Part shown: one piece after another, positions 19,068 through 27,752 of the stretch
How positions within the stretch are numbered: position 1 is the first letter of the stretch
How the letters are laid out: every line of letters starts with the position of its first letter
From: Methylobacterium brachiatum
Lineage (GTDB): Bacteria; Pseudomonadota; Alphaproteobacteria; Rhizobiales; Beijerinckiaceae
Reading direction: 5' to 3'
Length of the DNA stretch: 64,000 nt
Assembly: GCF_020523825.1 (NCBI RefSeq)
Contig: NZ_JAJALK010000014.1
Location: 1 to 64,000 of the forward strand
Notes under the pieces: generated by a model
Databases searched by the model: none
Told to the model about the DNA's origin: nothing
The model's input: the letters and a program-made list of their open reading frames with translations, nothing else
Made by a program: the position numbers and the translations under genes

Positions 19068-20102
19068 ATGTCCCAACGCGTGTGCATCTCGCTCGACGCC
19101 ATGGGCGGCGACCACGGGCCCTCGACCGTCGTGCCCGGCGCCGCGCTGGCCCGTGAGCGCCATCCCGGCATGACCTTCCTGCTGTTCGGCGACGAGGCGG
19201 TGATTGCCCCGCTGGTCGCCAAGGAGCCGCGGCTGAAGGATTGCGTCGAGATCCGCCATACGAGCGTGGCCGTCGCCATGGACGACAAGCCCAGCCAGGC
19301 GGTGCGCCAGGGCCGGGGCAAGTCCTCGATGTGGCAGGCGATCCAGGCGGTGCGCGACGGGCAGGCCGATGCCTGCGTGTCGGCCGGCAACACCGGCGCG
19401 CTCATGGCGATGTCGAAGATCTGCCTGAAGACCATGTCGGGTATCGAGCGCCCGGCCATCGCCTGCCTGTGGCCGACCGTGCGCGGCGAGAGCGTCGTGC
19501 TCGATGTCGGCGCCACCATCGGCACCGACGCGGAGCACCTCGTCGAGATGGCCGTGATGGGCTCGGCCATGGCCCGCATCGTGTTCGACCTCGACAAGCC
19601 GACGGTCGGCCTGCTCAACGTCGGCACCGAGGAGATGAAGGGCAACGAGGCGGTCAAGGAAGCCGCGCGGCTGCTGCGCGAGATGGACAGCCCGGGTCTG
19701 ACCTATCACGGCTTCGTCGAGGGCACGGATCTCGGGCGCGGCACCGTCGACGTGGTCGTCACGGAAGGTTTCACGGGAAACATCGCGCTCAAGACCGCCG
19801 AGGGCACGGCCAAGCAGATCGGCAGCTATCTGCGCTCGGCCATGACCCGGACGCTCGCGGCCAAGATCGGCGCGCTGTTCGCCCGCCAGGCGTTCAAGGC
19901 CCTGAAGGACAAGATGAATCCGAGCCGCGCCAATGGCGGCGTGTTCCTCGGGCTGGAGGGCATCGTGATCAAGAGCCACGGCTCGGAGAACGCGCAGGGC
20001 TTCGCCGCGGCGATCGACCTGGCCCACGACATGGCCCGCCAGGACATGATCCGCACGATCCGCGAGATGCTCGACCAGACGGCGGTCCTAGCGCCGGCTT
20101 GA
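19068..20102 (+). CDS. plsX: Phosphate acyltransferase PlsX
   Basis: 344 residues from the ATG at 19068, which gives the family start ISLDAMGGDHGP. Other PlsX marks are SAGNTGALMA, VLDVGATIGTD, NVGTEEMKGN and VTEGFTGNIALKT. It makes acyl-phosphate from acyl-ACP, the first step of phosphatidic acid synthesis with PlsY. fabH follows on the same strand after 375 bases that hold a type D palindrome, wider than the usual plsX-fabH spacing. Confidence 0.97.
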   Translation: MSQRVCISLDAMGGDHGPSTVVPGAALARERHPGMTFLLFGDEAVIAPLVAKEPRLKDCVEIRHTSVAVAMDDKPSQAVRQGRGKSSMWQAIQAVRDGQADACVSAGNTGALMAMSKICLKTMSGIERPAIACLWPTVRGESVVLDVGATIGTDAEHLVEMAVMGSAMARIVFDLDKPTVGLLNVGTEEMKGNEAVKEAARLLREMDSPGLTYHGFVEGTDLGRGTVDVVVTEGFTGNIALKTAEGTAKQIGSYLRSAMTRTLAAKIGALFARQAFKALKDKMNPSRANGGVFLGLEGIVIKSHGSENAQGFAAAIDLAHDMARQDMIRTIREMLDQTAVLAPA

Positions 20103-20188
20103 GCGTCCGCAGAAGTACGAGATGGAAACGGGCCTTCTTCGAGCGCACCTGACGAAGCTTCCGTTCAAGAGACGCGTAGCGCCGTCCC

Positions 20189-20280
20189 CGTCATTGCGAG
20201 CGCAGCGAAGCAACCCGGTGCAGCGGGCGATCCCCGAAGGGGACGTATCCCTAAATTGCTTCGCTGCGCTCGCAATGACG
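20189..20280. repeat. Dispersed palindrome type D
   Basis: Perfect 25-base inverted arms (20189-20213 and 20256-20280), beginning CGTCATTGCGAGCGCAGCGA, around a 42-base centre. This sequence type is widespread between genes of many alphaproteobacteria. It sits between plsX and fabH, where it could attenuate or process the transcript. The rest of the 375-base gap holds no gene. Confidence 0.9.
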
Positions 20281-20477
20281 GATGGGATCGTCGGTCGGGT
20301 GATCCGACCGCAAACCGACTGACACAGGGGCGGACCCGCCATCCGGTCTGGGGCGTTCAAACAAAACACGACCGCGTATGCCTCCCAGATCCGCGAGGGG
20401 AGGGCGATTCGCGTAACATGGTCAAGGCGTTGACGGCCGGCGGGAATGTCCAAGCCCACCGTCCGGGAAGGAAAGCG

Positions 20478-21470
20478 ATGTCAGCCCTCCGCACAGATTC
20501 TCCGCAGGCGCTGCGCTCGGTGGTGGTCGGAACCGGGTCGAGCCTGCCCGCGCAGGTGGTGACCAACGCCGCCCTGACCGAGCGGGTCGACACCTCGGAC
20601 GAGTGGATCGTCCAGCGCACCGGCATCCGCCAGCGCCACATCGCCGATGCGGGCGAGACCACCTCGGTCCTCGGCGCCCGGGCCGCCCAGGCCGCCCTCG
20701 ACGATGCCGGCCTGACCGCCGACGACATCGACCTCGTCATCTGCGCGACCTCGACCCCCGACCACACCTTCCCGGCCACCGCGACCCAGATCCAGGCGGC
20801 GCTCGGCATCCATCACGGGGCGGCCTTCGACCTGCAGGCGGTCTGCGCCGGCTTCGTGTTCGCGGTCTCCACCGCCGACAAGTTCCTGACCACCGGCTCG
20901 GCCCGCCGGGCCCTGGTGATCGGCGCCGAGACCTTCTCGCGCATCGTCGACTGGGAGGACCGCACCACCTGCGTGCTGTTCGGCGACGGCGCCGGCGCGG
21001 TTGTGCTGGAGGCGCGCGCCGATGCGGGCGACCGGGGCGTGCTCTGCGCCAGCCTGCGCTCGGACGGGCGGCACCGGGACAAGCTCTACGTCGATGGCGG
21101 GCCGGGCTCCACCGGCACCACCGGGCGGCTACGCATGGAGGGGCGCGAGGTGTTTCGCTTCGCGGTCGGGCAGGTCACCGACGTGATCGCCGCCGCCTTC
21201 GCGCAGGCCGGCCTGACCGCGGAGGACCTCGACTGGTTCGTGCCCCACCAGGCCAACCGCCGGATCATCGAGGCCTCGGCCGACAAGCTCGGCATCGCCC
21301 GGGAGAAGATCGTGCTGACCGTGGACCGCCACGGCAACACCTCGGCGGCCTCGATTCCGCTGGCCCTCGACGTCGCCCGGCGGGACGGCCGGATCCAGCC
21401 CGGCGACCTCGTGATGATCGAGGCGATCGGCGGCGGGTTCAGCTGGGGCGCGGCGCTGATCCGCTGGTGA
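20478..21470 (+). CDS. fabH: Beta-ketoacyl-ACP synthase III
   Basis: 330 residues; ATG at 20478 with a strong GGAAGGAAAG Shine-Dalgarno. Catalytic triad: Cys123 in AVCAGF, His in VPHQANRRI, Asn in HGNTSAAS; N-terminal DEWIVQRTGIRQRH is the family signature. It condenses acetyl-CoA (or branched primers) with malonyl-ACP to begin fatty-acid synthesis. The next gene is ihfA after 155 bases. Confidence 0.97.
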   Translation: MSALRTDSPQALRSVVVGTGSSLPAQVVTNAALTERVDTSDEWIVQRTGIRQRHIADAGETTSVLGARAAQAALDDAGLTADDIDLVICATSTPDHTFPATATQIQAALGIHHGAAFDLQAVCAGFVFAVSTADKFLTTGSARRALVIGAETFSRIVDWEDRTTCVLFGDGAGAVVLEARADAGDRGVLCASLRSDGRHRDKLYVDGGPGSTGTTGRLRMEGREVFRFAVGQVTDVIAAAFAQAGLTAEDLDWFVPHQANRRIIEASADKLGIAREKIVLTVDRHGNTSAASIPLALDVARRDGRIQPGDLVMIEAIGGGFSWGAALIRW

Positions 21471-21625
21471 GCGGCTGGAGCGATTCCACGCCTCCCCGCG
21501 GTTGACCGGGCGGCGGGCGCCGATTAGCGTGCCGGATCATAGGGATACACCTTCAGCTGACGGTGCGGCGAGGTTCGCCGCCCCTGTGGGCTGCCGGAAG
21601 AGAAGAGCGGGCGAGGGGACACGGC

Positions 21626-21955
21626 ATGGCAGGCAAGACGGTGACGCGCGCCGACTTGAGCGAGGCCGTCTACCACCAGGTGGGCCTGTCGCGGACCGAA
21701 TCCGCCGCGCTGGTCGAGACCGTGCTGTCGGAGATCTGCGCCTGCCTGGCCGCTGGCGAGACGGTCAAGCTGTCCTCGTTCGGCTCCTTCGTGGTGCGCA
21801 GCAAGGGCAAGCGCGTCGGCCGCAACCCCAAGACCGGCGTCGAGGTGGCGATCGAGCCCCGCCAGGTGATGGTGTTCAAGCCCTCCAACGTGCTCAAGGC
21901 CAAGATCAACGGCCAGGCGATCAACGGGCTGGACAAGCACGACGAGGACGCCTGA
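21626..21955 (+). CDS. ihfA: Integration host factor subunit alpha
   Basis: 109 residues from the ATG at 21626 (GAGGGGAC upstream). IHF/HU core: TRADLSEAVYHQVGL, VKLSSFGSFVVRSKGKRVGRNPKTG with the Pro of the DNA-intercalating arm, and FKPSNVLKAKIN. It bends DNA as a heterodimer with IhfB. The fabH-ihfA-merR order is the standard one in Rhizobiales. Confidence 0.96.
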   Translation: MAGKTVTRADLSEAVYHQVGLSRTESAALVETVLSEICACLAAGETVKLSSFGSFVVRSKGKRVGRNPKTGVEVAIEPRQVMVFKPSNVLKAKINGQAINGLDKHDEDA

Positions 21956-22135
21956 GCGGCCGTTTCTCCGGCGATGGCGCGCTCTCCGTCGCCCGTAGAG
22001 GAGGGAGGGAGGCGCGAGGATCGGGCTTCTGTCGCTCCGAGACGATAAACAATATTCTTTCAACCCCCGGTAAGGCTTGAGCCCGGCCGCGCGGGCCGGC
22101 AAGATCGTCCACTCCCCGCCGATCGTCAGACAGCC

Positions 22136-22615
22136 ATGCCCCCAGCCCTCGCCGCCGACACGCCGCTCGAACCGATCGGCGAGAAGAGCGCCGGCGCCTT
22201 CCGCACGATCAGCGAGGTTTCCGAGGAGCTCGACGTGCCCCAGCACGTCCTGCGGTTCTGGGAGACCCGATTCGGCCAGATCCGCCCGGTGAAGCGAGCG
22301 GGCGGCCGGCGCTATTACCGGCCCCAGGATGTCGAGCTGGTCGCCGGCATCCGGCAGCTCCTCTACGTGCAGCGCTACACCATCGCGGGCGCCCAGCGGG
22401 TGCTCAAGGAGAACGGCATCCGCTTCGTCCAGGCGGTGGGCCGCGGCGAGGCCAAGGCCGCCGAGCCTCAAATCCAGGAGGTCGAGGGCGGCCTCGATGC
22501 CGGGATCCGGGCCGACACCCCCGACCGCGCCGCCCTTCTGGGCGTGCTGGAGGATCTGCATGCCTGCCGGTCCCTGCTCGATGCCCTGCGCCGGCCCTAC
22601 GACCGGGACGTGTGA
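22136..22615 (+). CDS. MerR-family transcriptional regulator
   Basis: 159 residues. Winged-helix HTH at about 22-90: FRTISEVSEELDVPQHVLRFWETRF, then RAGGRRYYRPQDVELV. The C-terminal 60 residues are not a metal-binding domain (a single cysteine in LHACRSL), so this is the housekeeping MerR found next to ihfA, whose target is not established. It lies 180 bases downstream of ihfA. Confidence 0.92.
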   Translation: MPPALAADTPLEPIGEKSAGAFRTISEVSEELDVPQHVLRFWETRFGQIRPVKRAGGRRYYRPQDVELVAGIRQLLYVQRYTIAGAQRVLKENGIRFVQAVGRGEAKAAEPQIQEVEGGLDAGIRADTPDRAALLGVLEDLHACRSLLDALRRPYDRDV

Positions 22616-22712
22616 GTCTCGCCGCGGCCTCGCGCAGGCCGTGTGACGTGCATCGTGCACGCATCTTGCGGAACGGGCGAACTTTCCTGCCGGAGCCCGC
22701 GTTGACGCCCGC

Positions 22713-23132
22713 ATGGCCGCGCCCAAATCCAAGCTGTCGCCCAGCCAGGAGCTGATGGCCCGCCTCATGCGGATCGTCCGCTCTTGTCCGGATGCGGCCT
22801 CCGAAGTCCTCGAGCTGATGTTCCTCGTCAGCCAGATCGAGGCCGCGACCTCGATCGACCGGGAGTACCGGGACGCCAAGCGGGTGATCAGCCGCCTGCG
22901 CAATCCCCTGTGGGAGATGGGCCCCCCGGATCGGGAGAAGCTGCTGGCGGCCGCCGAGACGATCCGCCGGGTCTGCCGCCTGCCCGAGGACCAGATTCCG
23001 CCGGTGCCGATCGCCGATGCCGGCGAGCGCGCCCGGGTCGAGGCGCGGCTCGCCGTGGCCCTCGCCGGGGAGTTCGACGCCGCCCAGATCGCCCGGGTCA
23101 CCGGCGTGGTCGCCGCGGTGCTGCAGGACTAG
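22713..23132 (+). CDS. Hypothetical helical protein
   Basis: 139 residues, no signal peptide or membrane segment. The sequence is mostly charged helix (SQELMARLMRIVRS, ASEVLELMFLVSQIEAATSIDREYRDAKRVI) with a short Pro-rich bend (PEDQIPPVPIAD). No family recognised. It follows merR in the same direction at 97 bases. Codon use matches the chromosome. Confidence 0.62.
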   Translation: MAAPKSKLSPSQELMARLMRIVRSCPDAASEVLELMFLVSQIEAATSIDREYRDAKRVISRLRNPLWEMGPPDREKLLAAAETIRRVCRLPEDQIPPVPIADAGERARVEARLAVALAGEFDAAQIARVTGVVAAVLQD

Positions 23133-23302
23133 GATCGGTTCCGGAAAACATTCGGCGTCCCGGCTCTGTCCGGGACGGGACAGCGATCCCAAAACCCTCG
23201 ACGGCCGTGCCCGGCGTCCCCACATGCTGCTCGACCGATGGAAGGGGCGCCCGGCCGTGAGCCCGGAATCCGACCCCGGATCGGCACCGGAGAGACGCCG
23301 TC

Positions 23303-23758
23303 ATGACCGCCCTTCGCCCGCTCGCCACGCTGCTCGCAAGCGGCCTGATCCTCGCAGGTCCGGCGCTGGTCCCGGCCTTCGCCCAGACCACCGTGACCCG
23401 CTCGAAGACGGTGGCGCCCGGCAAGACCGTGCGACTCGAGATCGCCCCGAATCTCAAGAAGGATTGCACGCCGGGCCCGATGCCGGAATTCAAGGTCTCG
23501 GGTGCGCCCAAGAACGGTTCGGTGATCACCAAGGTCGGCAAGCTGAAGACGCCGGCGAGCTACCGCTGCCCCAACAAGGAGGCCGCGGTGCAGGCCCTAT
23601 TCTACCAGCCCAACAACGGCTTCACCGGCTCCGACGAGGTGACCTTCGAGGTCAAGGGCGCCGACGGCCAAGTCCAGACCCAGAACATCAAGATCACCGT
23701 CGGGGCGACCGGGTCAAAATCCGGGGAGGATGCCAAGAAAGAAGGCACGGATCTCTAA
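23303..23758 (+). CDS. Exported hypothetical protein (beta-sandwich-like)
   Basis: 151 residues. Signal peptide at 1-27 (LATLLASGLILAGPALVPAFA, cut after AFA). The mature part holds two cysteines (KKDCTPGP and SYRCPNKE) that may form a disulfide, and strands ending in a cadherin/Big-like motif: FYQPNNGFTGSDEVTFEVKG. It likely acts in the periplasm; binding partner unknown. Confidence 0.72.
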   Translation: MTALRPLATLLASGLILAGPALVPAFAQTTVTRSKTVAPGKTVRLEIAPNLKKDCTPGPMPEFKVSGAPKNGSVITKVGKLKTPASYRCPNKEAAVQALFYQPNNGFTGSDEVTFEVKGADGQVQTQNIKITVGATGSKSGEDAKKEGTDL

Positions 23759-23986
23759 GCAGAGGCAGGAAACCCTGGCGCGTGCATAGTTTTTCATCCT
23801 AAAATGCTCGCTCGAAGGAGACTGAAATCAACGTTGGAGCACGTCTAGGCTCGGTTTTGGCCAGATGAGTGTTGCAAGCAATCGACAGGCCGGCTGCGCG
23901 TTCGCCGCGCTGCGACAAAAGCGGGCCTGTCGGTTGCATCCGAGCCGAGACAGGATGAAGCTGTCAGGGTCTGAGAGGGTTATCGA

Positions 23987-25939
23987 ATGTCGATGCATGC
24001 GACGAACGACCTTTTCCAGAGCTTCGCCCGAGGGTACGAGGCCCGCCGCGATACGGAGATGACGCTCTCCGAGTATCTCGAGGCCTGCCGCGACGAGCCG
24101 CTGATGTACGCCTCGGCCGCCGAGCGCATCCTGGCGGCCATCGGCGAGCCGGAATTCGTGGACACCGCCAAGGATTCCCGCCTCGGCCGGATCTTCATGA
24201 ACCGGACGATCCGGACCTACCCGGCCTTCCGGGAATTCTACGGCATGGAGGAGACGATCGAGCGGATCGTCTCGTTCTTCCGCCACGCCGCGCAGGGCCT
24301 GGAGGAGCGCAAGCAGATCCTCTACCTGCTCGGCCCGGTCGGCGGCGGCAAGTCGTCGCTTGCCGAGCGCCTGAAGGCGCTGATGGAGGTCCACCCGATC
24401 TACGTGCTCAAGGCCGGGGACGAGGTCTCGCCGGTGTTCGAGAGCCCGCTGGGCCTGTTCGAGCCGGACACGATGGGCGAGGAGATCCAGAAGCGCTACG
24501 GCATCCCGCGCCGCCGGCTCACCGGCCTGATGAGCCCCTGGGCGCTCAAGCGCCTCGATGAGTTCAACGGCGACATCTCGCGCTTCAAGGTGATCAAGGT
24601 CCGGCCCTCGCGGCTGCGGCAGATCGCCATCGCCAAGACCGAGCCGGGCGACGAGAACAACCAGGACATCTCCTCGCTGGTCGGCAAGGTCGATATCCGG
24701 CGGCTGGAGACCCTCTCCCAGGCGGATCCCGACGCCTATTCCTACTCGGGCGGCCTCAACCGGGCGAACCAGGGCGTTCTCGAATTCGTCGAGATGTTCA
24801 AGGCGCCGATCAAGATGCTGCACCCGCTGCTCACCGCGACGCAGGAGGGCAACTATGTCGGAACCGAGAATATCGGCGCGATCCCGTTCACCGGCGTGAT
24901 CCTGGCCCACTCGAACGAATCCGAGTGGCAGACCTTCAAGACCAACAAGAACAACGAGGCCTTCATCGATCGCATCTACGTGATCAAGGTCCCGTACTGC
25001 CTCCGGGTCACGGAGGAGCAGCACATCTACGAGAAGCTGATCTCCAGCTCGGAGCTGTCGGACGCCGCCTGCGCCCCCGGCACCCTGGAGATGCTGGCCC
25101 GGTTCTCGGTCCTGTCGCGCCTGCGCGAGCACGCCAATTCCAACGTGTTCTCGAAGATGCGGGTCTATGACGGCGAATCGCTGCGCGAGGTCGATCCCCG
25201 CGCCCGCTCGATGCAGGAATACAAGGACACCGCCGGCGTCGACGAGGGCATGGACGGGATCTCGACCCGCTTCGCCTTCAAGGTCCTGGCGGCGACCTTC
25301 AACCACGACACCACCGAGGTCTCGGCCGACCCGGTGCACCTGATGTACGTGCTCGAGCAGTCGCTCCGCCGGGAGCAGCTGCCGCCCGAGACCGAAAAGA
25401 AGTACCTGGAATTCATCAAGACCGAGCTGGCCCCGCGCTACGCGGAGTTCATCGGCCACGAGATCCAGAAGGCCTATCTCGAATCGTACCACGATTACGG
25501 CCAGAACCTGTTCGACCGCTACATCGACTACGCCGATGCGTGGATCGAGGACCAGGACTTCAAGGACGCCGAGACCGGGCAGCTCTTGAACCGGGAACTC
25601 CTCAACCAGGAGCTCACGAAGATCGAGAAGCCCGCCGGGATCGCCAACCCGAAGGACTTCCGCAACGAGGTGGTCAAGTTCGCCCTGCGGTCCCGGGCCC
25701 AGCACGGCGGCCGCAACCCGAGCTGGACCAGCTACGAGAAGCTGCGCGAGGTCATCGAGCGGCGCATGTTCAGCCAGGTCGAGGAATTGCTGCCGGTGAT
25801 CTCCTTCGGCTCCAAGAAGGACGGCGACACCGAGAAGAAGCACGGCGAGTTCGTCGAGCGCATGGTCGCCCGGGGCTACACCGAGCGGCAGGTCCGCCGC
25901 CTGGTGGAATGGTACATGCGGGTGAAGCAGGCCGGCTGA
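23987..25939 (+). CDS. prkA: PrkA family serine protein kinase
   Basis: 650 residues, close to the 640 or so of E. coli YeaG. N-terminal AAA domain with Walker A GPVGGGKS (116-123) after the conserved HAAQGLEERKQILYLLG; the C-terminal kinase-like domain includes the segments FKDAETGQLLNRELLN and RRLVEWYMRVK. YeaG is induced by nitrogen starvation and stationary phase. It forms a three-gene module with yeaH and spoVR downstream. An ATG at 23993 is an alternative start. About 230 bases upstream are AT-richer and likely contain the promoter. Confidence 0.95.
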   Translation: MSMHATNDLFQSFARGYEARRDTEMTLSEYLEACRDEPLMYASAAERILAAIGEPEFVDTAKDSRLGRIFMNRTIRTYPAFREFYGMEETIERIVSFFRHAAQGLEERKQILYLLGPVGGGKSSLAERLKALMEVHPIYVLKAGDEVSPVFESPLGLFEPDTMGEEIQKRYGIPRRRLTGLMSPWALKRLDEFNGDISRFKVIKVRPSRLRQIAIAKTEPGDENNQDISSLVGKVDIRRLETLSQADPDAYSYSGGLNRANQGVLEFVEMFKAPIKMLHPLLTATQEGNYVGTENIGAIPFTGVILAHSNESEWQTFKTNKNNEAFIDRIYVIKVPYCLRVTEEQHIYEKLISSSELSDAACAPGTLEMLARFSVLSRLREHANSNVFSKMRVYDGESLREVDPRARSMQEYKDTAGVDEGMDGISTRFAFKVLAATFNHDTTEVSADPVHLMYVLEQSLRREQLPPETEKKYLEFIKTELAPRYAEFIGHEIQKAYLESYHDYGQNLFDRYIDYADAWIEDQDFKDAETGQLLNRELLNQELTKIEKPAGIANPKDFRNEVVKFALRSRAQHGGRNPSWTSYEKLREVIERRMFSQVEELLPVISFGSKKDGDTEKKHGEFVERMVARGYTERQVRRLVEWYMRVKQAG

Positions 25940-25951
25940 GGGACGAAGACT

Positions 25952-25975
25952 CCGCCCGGGGTCGAGCCCGGGCGG
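25952..25975 (+). terminator. Hairpin after prkA
   Basis: CCGCCCGGG (25952-25960) and CCCGGGCGG (25967-25975) make a 9-base-pair stem with a 6-base loop 12 bases after the prkA stop. No T-run follows, so it may shape mRNA ends rather than stop transcription fully. Confidence 0.4.
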
Positions 25976-26032
25976 CCCAGTTTCGACCCTCCGCCGCCAT
26001 AGTTTCGGACGACCGGCCGGAGAGGCTCGCAA

Positions 26033-26078
26033 GCATGATGTGGGACAAGGAAAACCCGCTTTTCCGAACACATCATGC
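26033..26078. repeat. Dispersed palindrome type F
   Basis: Outer arms GCATGATGTG and CACATCATGC, inner arms GGAAAA and TTTTCC, spaced to make one long hairpin. It closely resembles the GCATGAT...GGAAAA...TTTTCC...ATCATGC element that is very common between genes in Rhizobiales (from memory). It lies in the 256-base gap between prkA and yeaH. Confidence 0.8.
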
Positions 26079-26195
26079 GGCAGCGGCGCGTTAGACCAGA
26101 CTGTGCGAAAGGGGGAAGCCTCTTTCGGACGACAGCATGGTATAACGGGAGGCTAGAACCGGCCGGAGCACGCGGGACGAGGGTTTTCGCAGCGT

Positions 26196-27497
26196 ATGCA
26201 CATCGTCGACCGACGCCTGAATCCAGGGGGCAAGAGCCTCCCCAACCGGCAGCGCTTCCTGCGTCGCGTGAAGGACGTGGCCCAGCGCGCCGTACGCGAA
26301 TCCGCCCGCGAGAAGGACATCAAGGATCTCGGCAAGGACGGCCGGGTGAGCGTGCCCGTCGACGGCGTGCGCGAGCCCCGGTTCTCCCGCCAGCCCGGCA
26401 CCGGCCTGCAGGACCACATCCTGCCGGGCAACAAGACCTACGTGGAAGGCGACACGATCGAGCGGCCCCCGGGCGGCGGTGGCGGCCGCGGCTCCGGCGA
26501 GGGCGGGGAGGGCGGCGAGAACAGCGAGGATGCGTTCCGCTTCGTGCTCACCCGCGAGGAGTTCTTGGAGCTCTTCCTTGAAGATCTCGAATTGCCGGAT
26601 CTCGCCAAGCGGCGCCTCGCCGTGGTCGAGACCGAGGGGCTGCGCCGGGCGGGCTACACGGTGACCGGCTCGCCGGCCAACCTCGCCCTGACCCGAACCT
26701 TGCGCAACTCGATGTCGCGGCGGATCGCCCTCAAGCGTCCGAAGCCCGAGGAGGTCGCGACGCTTGAGGCACAGCTCGCCGCGATGCGCGAGTCGGATCC
26801 GGGCCGGCCCGACGTCGAGCAGGCGCTCCTGCGCTTGCGCGAGCGCGCCAAGCGCATCCCCTATGTCGACCCGATCGACCTGCGCTTCCGCCGGTTCGAG
26901 CCCTATCCGCGGCCGATCGCCCAGGCGGTGATGTTCTGCCTGATGGACGTGTCCGGCTCGATGACCGAGCACATGAAGGATCTCGCCAAGCGGTTCTACA
27001 TCCTGCTGCACATCTTCCTGACCCGGCGCTACCGGCACGTGGAGATCGTGTTCATCCGACACACCGACCGGGCCACCGAGGTGGACGAGGAGACCTTCTT
27101 CGGCTCAAGGGAGACCGGCGGCACCCTGGTCTCCTCGGCGCTCGTCGAGATGAAGCGGGTCATCGCCGAGCGCTACGACCCCAACGACTGGAACATCTAC
27201 GCCGCCCAGGCCTCGGACGGCGACAACGTCTCCTCCGACGGCCCGACCTCGACGGAGCTGCTGCGCGCGCACATCCTGCCGGCCTGCCAGCACTTCGCCT
27301 ATCTCGAGGTCGGCGACGAGAACGGTCCCCGGGCCGGGTTCGTGGAGCATCGCACCACCCTGTGGCGGACCTACGAGGCCATCGCCAAGGCCGGCGGCCC
27401 GATCGCCATGCGCAAGGTCAACCACCGCCGGGAGATCTACCCGGTGTTCCGCGAGCTGTTCGGCCGGAAGGACGCCCGGGCCGAGGCGGAGGCGTGA
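26196..27497 (+). CDS. yeaH: YeaH/YhbH family protein (DUF444, VWA-like)
   Basis: 433 residues. N-terminal HIVDRRLNPGGKSLPNRQRFLRR is the family signature; a Gly-rich linker lies at about 92-110; the VWA-like MIDAS DVSGS spans Asp251-Ser255, followed by FLTRRYRHVEIVFIRHTDRA. E. coli YeaH works with the kinase YeaG. It is second in the prkA-yeaH-spoVR module. Confidence 0.95.
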   Translation: MHIVDRRLNPGGKSLPNRQRFLRRVKDVAQRAVRESAREKDIKDLGKDGRVSVPVDGVREPRFSRQPGTGLQDHILPGNKTYVEGDTIERPPGGGGGRGSGEGGEGGENSEDAFRFVLTREEFLELFLEDLELPDLAKRRLAVVETEGLRRAGYTVTGSPANLALTRTLRNSMSRRIALKRPKPEEVATLEAQLAAMRESDPGRPDVEQALLRLRERAKRIPYVDPIDLRFRRFEPYPRPIAQAVMFCLMDVSGSMTEHMKDLAKRFYILLHIFLTRRYRHVEIVFIRHTDRATEVDEETFFGSRETGGTLVSSALVEMKRVIAERYDPNDWNIYAAQASDGDNVSSDGPTSTELLRAHILPACQHFAYLEVGDENGPRAGFVEHRTTLWRTYEAIAKAGGPIAMRKVNHRREIYPVFRELFGRKDARAEAEA

Positions 27498-27550
27498 GGT
27501 GGGACGCGCGGGCATGACCCTGACCGGTCCGCCCGGACCGCGACGCAGCA

Positions 27551-27648
27551 CCCCCTCTCCCGCACGGGAGAGGGCTGGGGTGAGGGATCAGGTCCATCCG
27601 GAAAGGGCACGCCCCTCACCCTGTCCCTCTCCCGCACCGGAGAGGGGA
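27551..27648. repeat. Dispersed repeat type C, copy 1
   Basis: Two short palindromes, CCCTCTCCC-gcac-GGGAGAGGG (27553-27574) and CCCTCTCCCG-cac-CGGAGAGGGG near 27626-27648, joined by GCTGGGGTGAGGGATC and CCCTCACCCTGTCC, which are themselves complementary; the whole folds as one cruciform. It lies between yeaH and spoVR. Near-identical copies are at 48.74 and 51.28 kb. Confidence 0.85.
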
Positions 27649-27752
27649 CCCGCGCTCCACCTTGATGCAGGTGGACCCGCTCGCCTCCGCGAGGGGAAAG
27701 ACCACCCGTCCCGCGCCGGTGCGGGGCAGGGTCCGAAGACACGGGAGGCCGC

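Noticed and set aside
23828..26071. 747-codon leftward frame opposite prkA
   Set aside because: Antisense shadow of a well-conserved kinase gene.
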